The notes under the pieces: model-generated
What the model saw: the letters and a program-made list of their open reading frames with translations, nothing else
The model's database searches: none
What the model was told of the DNA's origin: nothing
Program-made: the position numbers and the translations under genes
Origin: an uncultured Pseudoteredinibacter sp.
Lineage (GTDB): Bacteria > Pseudomonadota > Gammaproteobacteria > Pseudomonadales > Cellvibrionaceae
Direction of reading: 5' to 3'
Assembly (NCBI RefSeq): GCF_947500695.1
Contig: NZ_CANMSS010000006.1
Location: forward strand, 186,001 to 250,000
DNA: 64,000 nucleotides
In this document: positions 44,447-52,477 of the stretch, piece by piece
Layout: every line of letters starts with the position of its first letter
Numbering within the stretch: position 1 is the first letter of the stretch

Positions 44447-46342
44447 TTAAGCCTCCCCCACCATCTTCCCATCCTTATGCCTAATCGCCATCACACTCGG
44501 CCGTGGTGGCAAGCTCTCATCGTAATCAGGCCAGCGGTGCGCCGGTTTATCATAGCTAGAACCTTCCACATCTGCTGGGTGCTGAACGGCGACAAATAAG
44601 GTGCTGCCATCAGGGGTGAATTCTGGGCCACAGAGCTCTGCACCTTGAGGACAGCCAAAGAAGTGCTTGGGTATGGCGCGATATGGGCCAGCGGTGGGCA
44701 TTGCCCATAAACCATCATGACATTGGAAGGCTTCGCAGCCATCGGTGGCTACCCACATATTACCTTTTGGGTCGAATGCTAAATTATCGGGGCAAGCAAA
44801 CCAGCCATTTTCCGAAACTGTTTCACCCTTTGGGCCGGTGCCATAAAAACCGCGATCATTAATTTTATTACTATTGGGATGGCCACCTAGGGCGAAAGTA
44901 TTCCACTGGAATGTTTGGCTGCTATGATCGCGCTTACCGTCAACACCAGGGTGCAAGATTTCGAGAATATGCCCTGCGGTATTTTTCGGGCGCATATTGG
45001 CAACATCGCTTTTTTTGCGCTTTTTGTTTTTGGTTAGCATGACGTAGGTGCAATCGTTAACCGGATTGGTTTCGATATCTTCTGGCCTATCCATAGGCGT
45101 AGCGCCAATCAGCTGCGCAGCACGGCGGCACTCGATAAGTACATCAGCCTGAGAGACAAAACCTTGATGCTCTGTTAATGCTCCTTGACCGTGCACTAAC
45201 GGAAGCCACTCGCCACTGCCGTCTTCATTAAATTTGGCAACATATAAAACACCCTCTTGCAGAAGGCTGCGATTAAGGTGCTCGGCTTCTGGTTTGTACT
45301 CCTCATGGGAGACATATTTATAAATAAACTGAAACTCATCATCATCGCCAGTATAGGCTGCGATGGGTTCACCGGGCTTTGCTACAATAGTGGTGCCCTC
45401 ATGTTCGAAGCGTCCTAGCGTAGTGAGTTTTTTGGGTGTCGATGTAGGGTCGTAGGGATCAAACTCCAACATCCAGCCAAAGCGATTAGCCTCGTTGGGC
45501 TCCCATTCGATATGAAATCGTGAAGCAGTTTTACCCCAGCGCCTGCTATCTTCACCACCAATACTTAGGCGCTCGAAGTTATCTTTTTCTTGCTCGCTTA
45601 AGGTATCTCGGTTGCCCATAAAGAAGCCGCCAAAACCCTCTTCGGCGATCAGTACTGTACCCCAGGGCGTTTTGCCTCCAGCACAATTCCCAACCGTGCC
45701 CAGCACCTTTTTGCCACTTGGATCTGCCATCGTTTGTAAGCGAGGATGGCCTGCTGCTGGGCCGGTTATTTCGCAGGGAGTGTCCAGAGTAATACGGCGT
45801 GTGTAATCGCTGCGCTTGTTAACTCGCCACTCATCACCTCTTAGCTCCACCTCTACAACACTATGACCACAAGCCTGCATTTCAACTTCGGTTTGTTCAC
45901 GGTTGGCATTGGCAATGCCATCTTCCTCGTCGCTAAAACCAGGGAACATTAAATGGGGTAAAGTGTACTCGTGATTAATGCACAGGAGACCACGCTCACT
46001 ATTCCCACTATTGTAGTTTTCGCTCGCACTCAGATCTTCATCCTCTAGGGGCATAAATCCGATAAAGTCATTATTAAAACCAAAGCTCTCAGCTTGCTGA
46101 GGAGCAGTAATACGACTGGGATCGAATTCTTTATCTGAAAACAAATCATCACCCCAGCGCAGTAATACCTGGGCATTATGATTGGGAGCGACGTGATGTT
46201 GCTGATCAAGAGCGTGGGGGATTTCGCTAAATTCCAACTTAGGGTAGGAGCTACACCCTGTTAGGCTACCGGCAAACATCCCCAAACCACCGATACCTGC
46301 GCTGCCCTTGATAAAACCGCGTCGATTGATCTTTTTCATCAT
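44447..46342 (-). CDS. phoX: PhoX-family alkaline phosphatase
   Basis: A 631-residue exported phosphatase of the PhoX (DUF839) family, which removes phosphate from organic esters using iron and calcium. The N-terminus NRRGFIKGSAGIGGLGMFAGSLTGC, positions 5-29, contains a twin-arginine motif RRGFIK and a lipobox LTGC, so it may be a Tat-exported lipoprotein. Family phrases include CINHEYTLP, GTVGNCAGGKTPWGTVLIAEE and PDNLAFDPKGNMWVATDG. It is divergent from a TBDR across a region with candidate PHO boxes facing both ways, so phosphate-starvation control is likely. Confidence 0.92.
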   Translation of the reverse strand: MMKKINRRGFIKGSAGIGGLGMFAGSLTGCSSYPKLEFSEIPHALDQQHHVAPNHNAQVLLRWGDDLFSDKEFDPSRITAPQQAESFGFNNDFIGFMPLEDEDLSASENYNSGNSERGLLCINHEYTLPHLMFPGFSDEEDGIANANREQTEVEMQACGHSVVEVELRGDEWRVNKRSDYTRRITLDTPCEITGPAAGHPRLQTMADPSGKKVLGTVGNCAGGKTPWGTVLIAEEGFGGFFMGNRDTLSEQEKDNFERLSIGGEDSRRWGKTASRFHIEWEPNEANRFGWMLEFDPYDPTSTPKKLTTLGRFEHEGTTIVAKPGEPIAAYTGDDDEFQFIYKYVSHEEYKPEAEHLNRSLLQEGVLYVAKFNEDGSGEWLPLVHGQGALTEHQGFVSQADVLIECRRAAQLIGATPMDRPEDIETNPVNDCTYVMLTKNKKRKKSDVANMRPKNTAGHILEILHPGVDGKRDHSSQTFQWNTFALGGHPNSNKINDRGFYGTGPKGETVSENGWFACPDNLAFDPKGNMWVATDGCEAFQCHDGLWAMPTAGPYRAIPKHFFGCPQGAELCGPEFTPDGSTLFVAVQHPADVEGSSYDKPAHRWPDYDESLPPRPSVMAIRHKDGKMVGEA

Positions 46343-46417
46343 AACCCTATTGCCCTAGCCTGTTGTGCCGGCCTTCTATTCACTACATCACCAAACTAAA
46401 TATTATTTGATATTTTT

Positions 46418-46435
46418 ATGACAGCTAAATTAAAG
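46418..46435 (-). promoter_or_regulatory. candidate PHO box facing phoX
   Basis: Read on the - strand: CTTTAAT, TTAG, CTGTCAT. The consensus is two CTGTCAT half-sites separated by 4 bp; one half is perfect and the other matches 5 of 7. TAATAT follows 12 bp later as a -10. It lies about 75 bp before phoX. Confidence 0.6.
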
Positions 46436-46487
46436 CCTTGTAACAGGCCTATCGATGGCTTCCATTTCTGATCTCATTAACTTTTTT

Positions 46488-46505
46488 CAGTCAAAAATCT
46501 GTCAT
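46488..46505 (+). promoter_or_regulatory. candidate PHO box facing the divergent TBDR
   Basis: CAGTCAA, AAAT, CTGTCAT: one perfect half-site, one with 5 of 7 matches, and a spacer that fits the consensus AWWW. It lies 140 bp upstream of the TBDR start. Confidence 0.6.
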
Positions 46506-46644
46506 CATTTTTACACATAGGCGTAACCCAATAGTCACCTGTCCTTTTTAGACTGGCGCGATACTTTTAAGAATTACGACTAAAAACGTCGCTTCAGTAG
46601 GCCTAGGCAGTTATCAATTGGCCAATCGATAAACAGGGGACAGC

Positions 46645-49461
46645 ATGAACAAATCACTAAAAGCAATAGCATTAATGTCAGCGGGGAGCTTTATCTTCTC
46701 GATGAATAGCATGGCCGATGGCCGCTTAGAAGGCCGCATCAGCGATGCGACTTCCAGCGTTTACTTTGATGGCGCGATTGTAAAAATTAAAGAGCTGAAA
46801 CTGGAATCCAGCTCTAAAAATGGCGGGCGCTTCTCATTCAACAATCTGCCGGCTGGCGACTACACCCTAGTGGTGGATTACCTTGGCGCCGAAACCGTAC
46901 AACAGTTAATCAGTATCTCTGATAACAAAACCACTAGCGAAGCGGTTCGCATCGGTGATGACGTTAGCGAGATGGATAATGTGATCGTAATTGGCCAAGC
47001 CGCCGGTGCGGCCAATGCCTTGAATAAGCAACGTGCGGCAGATAATTTTAAATCGATTGTTTCGGCTGACTCGATTGGTCAGTTCCCAGATGAAAATGTT
47101 TCTGAAGCCCTTCAGCGTGTACCGGGTGTATTTATCGAACGCGACCAGGGCGAAGGACGTTTTGTAGGTGTTCGTGGTGTTAACCCAAACCTTAACAGTG
47201 CCTCGATCAACGGTGTGAATATTCCAGCCCCAGAGCGTGATCGCCGCTCAGTAGCACTGGATGTTATTCCATCTGGCCTGCTAGAAAGCTTAGAAGTCAC
47301 TAAAACAATCACCCCAGATATGGACGGTGACACCATCGGCGCGAACATTGAAATCAAGAGCCTATCAGCCTTTGATCGCGATGGCATGAGTTACAAACTG
47401 CAAGCCGAAGGCAACTATAACGATCTGGAAGAAGAAACCAGCCCTAAGCTGGCTGGTAGCTTTACCAATGTGTTCGACGTTGCCGGTGGCGAGCTTGGCG
47501 TTGCTGCCGCTGTCAGCTGGCAAGATCGTGATTTCGGCTCTGAAGTTATTGAAGGCGATGGCGAATGGGAATCCGACATTGAAGATTCAGGTGTGCGTGG
47601 TGTTAAGGAGCTTCAGCAGCGTGATTACACTGTAAACCGTAAGCGTTTAGGCGTAGCTCTTAATCTGGATTGGCGTCCGAACGAGCTATCTGAATACTAT
47701 ATGCGCTCTTTGTATAGCCACTTTGAAGATCAAGAGTTTCGTCAACGTATCAAGTACAAGTTTGATAAAGGCGATCTACTAAACATAGATAGCAACTCAG
47801 CGCTTTGGGACGAAGGCGATATGGAGCGTGACTTCAAAGATCGCTTCGAAGAGCAGAAGATCACCTCTGTAGTATTTGGCGGCAGCAATATCGTTGACGA
47901 TTGGACCCTAGAATATAACCTATCGTACTCAAAAGCCTCGGAAAATGAGCCAGATCGTCGTGATACTGGCTTTAAGCAAAAGAACATCAGCGAGATGGGC
48001 TATAGCTCTTTGGGCAGTAGCCCACGCATCTTTGCCTCGGACGAAGCCTTTGATGCATCCGGGTTTGAACTCGATGAAGTGGTTATAGAAAACAACTACA
48101 CCGAAGATGTGCAACAGGGCTTTAAGCTGGATATCACCCGTGATATGTACTTCGGCGAAAACCCCGGCTATATCAAATTTGGTTTAAAACGCAGCGAGCG
48201 CGAAAAGACTGATGATGTCAATGCCGATATCTACAATGACTTTGGCGATATCGACGACCCAACCATGGACGCCTTTATCAACGGCAACCTGAACTACGCT
48301 ATTGGTAACTTTGGCCCTGCCCTAAACAAATCCGCCATTGACGCTTTAATTAATGGTCAGATTAAAGGTAATACCGCCCTCCAGGACGAAGAAGCCTTGG
48401 CCGAGAGTTTGGTAAGCTCCGCGCGTGATTACAATGTGAATGAAGACGTTACCGCGGCCTACATCATGAGCCGTGTAGACATCAACGATTGGCGCCTTGT
48501 GTATGGCGTACGCTACGAGCACACTGACTTCAGTGCCGAAGGTTACAATGCTCGCTTACTTGATGGTGAACAAGCTGAAATCGTAAAAGCCAATTACGAG
48601 CGTGATTACAGTCACTTCCTACCTAGCGTTAATGTACGCTACCGTTTTAGCGACGAAATGATTGTACGCGCCGCCTTCTCACAATCGATTTCACGACCTT
48701 CTTTTGGTGATATCACTCCGTCACCCGATAAGATCGAAATTGATCAGGAAGACAATGAGCTACAGGTTGAAGCCGGTAATCCTCAGCTTAAAGCGTATGA
48801 ATCCAACAACTTCGATCTATCGATGGAATACTACCCAGATAATGGCATTGGTGCATTCGGCGCCGCGTTATTTTACAAGCAGATCGACAACTTTATTTTC
48901 AATGCCGATGTAAGTAGCGATGCGAATGCTGCGCTTTATGCGCCTGGTGTAAACTTTGATGATATCGAAATTACTCAGCCACAAAATGGTGACGAAGCCG
49001 ATCTATATGGTTTAGAACTCACCTACACCAAGCACTTTGCTAACGGCTTACTGCTGCAAGCCAATGCCACCTTCACAGACTCGGAGGCCACATTAGATTT
49101 AGGTGAAGATCCTGATCGTAATACCGATATCCAATTACCCGAACAAGCCGACCGCGTGGGTAACTTGGTACTGGGTTATGAAAAAGGTCCACTTAGCCTG
49201 CGTGTTTCTGCCGCCTATAAAAGTGAGCGTTTGATGGAGCTTAACTACGAAGATGCCAACAATGATTTGTATCAAGATGAGCATATGCAAATCGACCTAA
49301 GCGCTAAATACGAAGTGAACGAAAACCTTCAGTTCCACTTCAATGCCATCAACATCAACGATGAGCCATTCTTCCGCTACCACGGCAGCCGCTCTTTCAA
49401 CGCTCAATATGAAGAGTATGGCCCATCCTATGTCCTAGGTGTGACCTATCGTAATTTCTAA
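46645..49461 (+). CDS. TonB-dependent receptor with carboxypeptidase-like N-domain, probable Pho regulon
   Basis: A 938-residue outer-membrane receptor. A signal peptide (1-24, ending SMA) is followed by a carboxypeptidase-regulatory-like beta-sandwich (about 25-100, GRLEGRISDATSSVYFDGA), then a plug (SIVSADSIGQFPDENVSEALQRVPGVFIERDQGEGRFVGVRGVNPN, positions 133-178) and a barrel ending LGVTYRNF. The plug wording is that of the Xanthomonas/Caulobacter receptor group (TIGR01782). The ribosome site AGGGGA lies ahead of the ATG. Divergent from phoX with PHO boxes on both sides, it may import a phosphate-bearing molecule; the ligand is not known. Confidence 0.93.
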   Translation: MNKSLKAIALMSAGSFIFSMNSMADGRLEGRISDATSSVYFDGAIVKIKELKLESSSKNGGRFSFNNLPAGDYTLVVDYLGAETVQQLISISDNKTTSEAVRIGDDVSEMDNVIVIGQAAGAANALNKQRAADNFKSIVSADSIGQFPDENVSEALQRVPGVFIERDQGEGRFVGVRGVNPNLNSASINGVNIPAPERDRRSVALDVIPSGLLESLEVTKTITPDMDGDTIGANIEIKSLSAFDRDGMSYKLQAEGNYNDLEEETSPKLAGSFTNVFDVAGGELGVAAAVSWQDRDFGSEVIEGDGEWESDIEDSGVRGVKELQQRDYTVNRKRLGVALNLDWRPNELSEYYMRSLYSHFEDQEFRQRIKYKFDKGDLLNIDSNSALWDEGDMERDFKDRFEEQKITSVVFGGSNIVDDWTLEYNLSYSKASENEPDRRDTGFKQKNISEMGYSSLGSSPRIFASDEAFDASGFELDEVVIENNYTEDVQQGFKLDITRDMYFGENPGYIKFGLKRSEREKTDDVNADIYNDFGDIDDPTMDAFINGNLNYAIGNFGPALNKSAIDALINGQIKGNTALQDEEALAESLVSSARDYNVNEDVTAAYIMSRVDINDWRLVYGVRYEHTDFSAEGYNARLLDGEQAEIVKANYERDYSHFLPSVNVRYRFSDEMIVRAAFSQSISRPSFGDITPSPDKIEIDQEDNELQVEAGNPQLKAYESNNFDLSMEYYPDNGIGAFGAALFYKQIDNFIFNADVSSDANAALYAPGVNFDDIEITQPQNGDEADLYGLELTYTKHFANGLLLQANATFTDSEATLDLGEDPDRNTDIQLPEQADRVGNLVLGYEKGPLSLRVSAAYKSERLMELNYEDANNDLYQDEHMQIDLSAKYEVNENLQFHFNAININDEPFFRYHGSRSFNAQYEEYGPSYVLGVTYRNF

Positions 49462-49482
49462 AACACAAGAATAGCTAGCCAT

Positions 49483-49519
49483 AAAAAACCCCAGCAGAGA
49501 TTACTGCTGGGGTTTTTTA
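49483..49519. terminator. bidirectional terminator after Pho-linked TBDR
   Basis: A perfect 15-bp stem (AAAAAACCCCAGCAG / CTGCTGGGGTTTTTT) with a 6-base loop. It also serves the opposing membrane-protein gene. Confidence 0.95.
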
Positions 49520-49553
49520 TTAAATTGTGTAGCTAACTGCTACCAAGGCCAAC

Positions 49554-50153
49554 TTAGCTTTTACGAGCCGCAGCAATTAGGCAAAACGCCAACAACAAAG
49601 TCGCCAACACACCTGTCGCACCTGCAACAGCTGATGGTAAAAAACCATCGCGACCAAATGTGATCAAAATGGCATTAGCAAGTACAGCAATACCGCCAAC
49701 AAGGGCCGTTAAACCACCCAAGGCTTTGTTGCCCTCAGACATAAGTGCCGAGCCCATTCCCAACGCCGCCATGCCCAATAAAAGTTTGGCCGCGTAATAA
49801 ATCATAAAGGACAAGGCGACTACACCACTTAGCGCAGGCTTCAATCCTTCTACTTCAGATACCGCCTCATTAAAGCTGCCAAACAGGGTTATCCCAACAC
49901 TCACCTGAACCACATTAAGCACAGCACTAAAGGCAATAGCCGACCAAATAAGCTGATTTTCTTTTAGTTGTACCATGGCGGCACCCGCAAAAGCGATTAA
50001 TACCGTGAACAGCAAGCCCTCAGAGCCCCACAAAAATTGCCTTGGTACATCAAGCTTGGCAACATAGAGCGCTGTATAAACGACTTGAGTAAGCGCCAAT
50101 ACCAACAAAATATAGGCGGAGAATTGGGTTAATTGTTTAGGGGTAAAGTTCAC
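49554..50153 (-). CDS. multi-helix membrane protein of unknown function
   Basis: A 199-residue protein with about six hydrophobic helices, starting at GTG with GAGG seven bases ahead. It is rich in Gly and Ala (SGVVALSFMIYYAAKLLLGMAALGMGSAL) and has no catalytic motif that I recognise. It lies between two terminators/hairpins and is transcribed alone. The promoter region holds an 8-bp tandem repeat (50183-50214) that could affect expression. Confidence 0.75.
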   Translation of the reverse strand: MNFTPKQLTQFSAYILLVLALTQVVYTALYVAKLDVPRQFLWGSEGLLFTVLIAFAGAAMVQLKENQLIWSAIAFSAVLNVVQVSVGITLFGSFNEAVSEVEGLKPALSGVVALSFMIYYAAKLLLGMAALGMGSALMSEGNKALGGLTALVGGIAVLANAILITFGRDGFLPSAVAGATGVLATLLLAFCLIAAARKS

Positions 50154-50182
50154 AGTCGTACCTCGGCTGGTGTTGTGTTTAT

Positions 50183-50214
50183 TGTTTTGATGTTTTGATG
50201 TTTTTATGTTTTTA
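50183..50214. repeat. tandem 8-bp repeat, four units
   Basis: TGTTTTGA, TGTTTTGA, TGTTTTTA, TGTTTTTA in direct tandem, 30 bp upstream of the membrane-protein start at 50153. The two unit types suggest one substitution followed by duplication. Confidence 0.85.
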
Positions 50215-50457
50215 GTACGGCTTAGATTAATATCTAAGCCACTGAAATCAAACAGGCGACTGTAGCAGCAATAAAATTAAGTCTTTTCTTATATACGGTG
50301 ACTTGAGAGCTTATGGGGTTAAGCCGGTGAGAATATGGGGTATGAGGAGCCATCGTGCGGCATGCAAGAACACATTGCCCCGATGGTAAGTGTGGTTAAA
50401 GGCCTCAATTGTAGATTCAAAACTAATCTAGAGTTTTATCTGCAATGGATTCGATAT

Positions 50458-50504
50458 TTGTGTTAGACGGCGCTGGGGTTTGACTTCGGCGCCGTCTAAC
50501 ACAA
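50458..50504. terminator. long perfect hairpin after the SxxK hydrolase
   Basis: A 16-bp perfect, GC-rich stem (TTGTGTTAGACGGCGC and its complement) with a 15-base loop. No T-run follows on the - strand, so it is either a Rho-type or degenerate terminator or a message-stabilising stem. Confidence 0.5.
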
Positions 50505-50520
50505 GCTCAAAGCTAAACGA

Positions 50521-51711
50521 CTACTTATCGAATGCGGGGAAAATTACCTGAGCAATTTGATCCATAATCGTACCCTCTTGAGTCGCCCCAGTAACAACGA
50601 CAATCAAGTCTAGCTCCTTGAATACAATAATTCGCTGGTCACCGCCACCCCAGGCCATATCTACCGTTATTTGTTTACCATTAACTGTAAAGTCCGTTGG
50701 GTACCAATAAAAACCATAGTAGTAATTGTCAGGAATCCAGTCATCGGTCGGCTGCGTAATTTTACTGGTCGCCGCCTCCAAAAAAACTTTCGAAATTAAC
50801 TGTTCACCTTTCCATTGTCCGTCGTTTAGCACCAAGGAACCCAGCTTCAACATATCTCGAGATGTGATACTGGAACCGCTCGCGCCTATCGCTACTCCAT
50901 TGGCATCAGTCCTCCATCGATAAACCGAGATACCAAGCTTGCTCAACAATTCTTTATCAATGAAGTTCATTGATGAGCCCGGCACGACTTCTTCCAACAC
51001 CTGCATGACTATGCTTAGATCCACACCCTGATACAAAAAGCTCTGTGATTCGGGACTGATGGCAGCCGTTGCTTCTAACAACTGCTGAACAATATTGCTT
51101 CCCTTGGTTTCTCTAGCACTGCGCGTTAATTGGCGAAGCTTTTCTTCCTCAATCCTAAGACCAGAGCTCATAGTCATGGCTTTACGAAGGGTAATATGTT
51201 CAACGCCTTTGGCCAGCTTTGCTTTATCCAAGCCCTTTAACAGCTGAACAATGGGTTTGTCCAAATCATCCATAGTCAGATAACCCAACTGAATAGCTCG
51301 CCCGACAGCCAAAGCCGTATGGGATTTAGTTACAGAAGCTTGAAAGTGCGGCAGATTTACCCGCCCTTTTCTAAAATATGATTCAAATACAAGTTTGTTT
51401 TTGTGGGCAATCAGCAAGCTATCGTATTCACCAAACTTTGACACTGCTGCTTCCTTTGCAAAAGCCAAAATATCACTGCTTGCGCTGGTATGTGAACTTA
51501 ACTTCGCTACCTCGATGCCATCACCTCGATTTAGAGGACTAGGCTCTATATAGACCGGCGATAAGTTCGGCAGATCTTTTTCAAAGGAGTAGGACAGCTT
51601 AGCAGGATCTACTTCCGCAAGCTCTGGAGCTCCAGAGCTTATCGCCAAACTTGAAAGGCATAAGGCAAGGGTGCCCACTGCTATATTTAAAAACCTAGTC
51701 GAATCCAACAT
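50521..51711 (-). CDS. SxxK serine hydrolase (beta-lactamase/esterase family)
   Basis: A 396-residue exported protein. It starts best at ATG 51711, behind AGGAAGGG; an ATG five codons earlier lies in front of that site. A signal peptide (1-26) precedes the class-C fold with S126-V-T-K129 (QASVTKSHTAL) as nucleophile and base. GGDQRI near the end takes the position of the HxG/KTG box, as in many esterase-like members. It is of the same superfamily as the protein at 15851 but lacks the membrane tail and is not closely alike. Substrate unknown; beta-lactam resistance should not be assumed. Confidence 0.87.
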   Translation of the reverse strand: MLDSTRFLNIAVGTLALCLSSLAISSGAPELAEVDPAKLSYSFEKDLPNLSPVYIEPSPLNRGDGIEVAKLSSHTSASSDILAFAKEAAVSKFGEYDSLLIAHKNKLVFESYFRKGRVNLPHFQASVTKSHTALAVGRAIQLGYLTMDDLDKPIVQLLKGLDKAKLAKGVEHITLRKAMTMSSGLRIEEEKLRQLTRSARETKGSNIVQQLLEATAAISPESQSFLYQGVDLSIVMQVLEEVVPGSSMNFIDKELLSKLGISVYRWRTDANGVAIGASGSSITSRDMLKLGSLVLNDGQWKGEQLISKVFLEAATSKITQPTDDWIPDNYYYGFYWYPTDFTVNGKQITVDMAWGGGDQRIIVFKELDLIVVVTGATQEGTIMDQIAQVIFPAFDK

Positions 51712-52050
51712 AAAACCCTTCCTCATTATTGTTATTCCTGTGATTTATCCTAGTCATGCTTATCTAGGGCATATACTAGGGGCTCAATAAAAAGGTGAAT
51801 ACTCTATGCTCGACAAAGCGAGTGATAAAGGGGGTTGAATACTACTCATCAAGAATTTCACAAGGCGTAACAACGAAACAATAATTTAAGAAAGCATCTA
51901 TTTAGATTTTCGTAACGCGTCACAGCTTAAACTAAAGAAGATATTTGACCCACTTGTTAAGACAATATACTGTTTGTTTAAAGATTAGGCTTGGGTGGCT
52001 ATTTTCCCTGTCTTATCGGCACATAGACGTTATCAGCCAGGAGGGCTCAG
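51712..52050. promoter_or_regulatory. 339-bp divergent region
   Basis: No gene is seen. A possible + strand promoter is TTGACC (51945-51950), 15 bp, TATACT (51966-51971), which would give a ~75-base leader to the small membrane protein. Otherwise AT-rich and featureless. Confidence 0.35.
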
Positions 52051-52365
52051 ATTAATAAACTACTATCTTTATCTGTTTTTATAGCTCTCACATTTACCTT
52101 AGCTTGTGCTTGCTTGTCGTTGTTTTTTACCTATTCATTTTACGAGTATGGGAAGAGCTCAATTCGTTTTATCAATGGAGTATTGGTCGCTCACGCCGTT
52201 GCATATGGAGGAATTTCAGCAACTTATGCAATCTTGGTGAGCATTATCTTTTGGAGCAGAGTGCACAAGTCGCTAATCATATTGTCATCGATATCCCTCG
52301 CCATCCTATTGGCAAGTTTCGGGCTATACACTCTTCTTGAAGGAAAGCTAGGTTTGCTGGGTTAG
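52051..52365 (+). CDS. small three-helix membrane protein, probable ATT start
   Basis: A 104-residue protein if started at ATT 52051. A perfect AGGAGG (52039-52044) lies six bases before that ATT, and the next codons read NKLLSLSVFIALTFTLACAC, a typical membrane N-terminus. Next in-frame start candidates (TTG 52114) have no ribosome site and would cut the first helix. Helices span about 3-30, 42-65 and 72-95 of the protein. I know of no family. ATT is a rare natural start (infC); alternatively an ATG was lost by one base change and the gene is poorly expressed. Confidence 0.6.
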   Translation: MNKLLSLSVFIALTFTLACACLSLFFTYSFYEYGKSSIRFINGVLVAHAVAYGGISATYAILVSIIFWSRVHKSLIILSSISLAILLASFGLYTLLEGKLGLLG

Positions 52366-52477
52366 TTGTACGACAAAAGCGGCTGAAGAAAATCTTCCAA
52401 CTATACGAACGTCAGCCCGCGTGGTGCGCAATAATCCTCACCACTCTCGATGCTACTTGATCCAATTTCACCGTTAA

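Larger units (their letters stand above)
50154..50520. promoter_or_regulatory. 367-bp region with octamer repeat and two inverted repeats
   Basis: No gene is seen. It holds four tandem octamers (TGTTTTGA twice, TGTTTTTA twice, 50183-50214), a GGCTTAGAT/ATCTAAGCC inverted repeat with a 4-bp centre (50219-50240), and a perfect 16-bp stem (50458-50473 with 50489-50504) 17 bp past the serine hydrolase stop. The last is probably the end of that transcript although no T-run follows. Confidence 0.6.

Noticed and set aside
50458-50504. Integron attC site (GTTAGAC and GTCTAAC words)
   Set aside because: The words are in the reverse order to an attC site, the stem is perfect rather than bulged, there is one copy, and no integrase is present.
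15851-51711. Beta-lactam resistance genes (the two SxxK proteins)
   Set aside because: The SxxK fold is shared by many esterases and peptidases; neither protein looks like a dedicated beta-lactamase.
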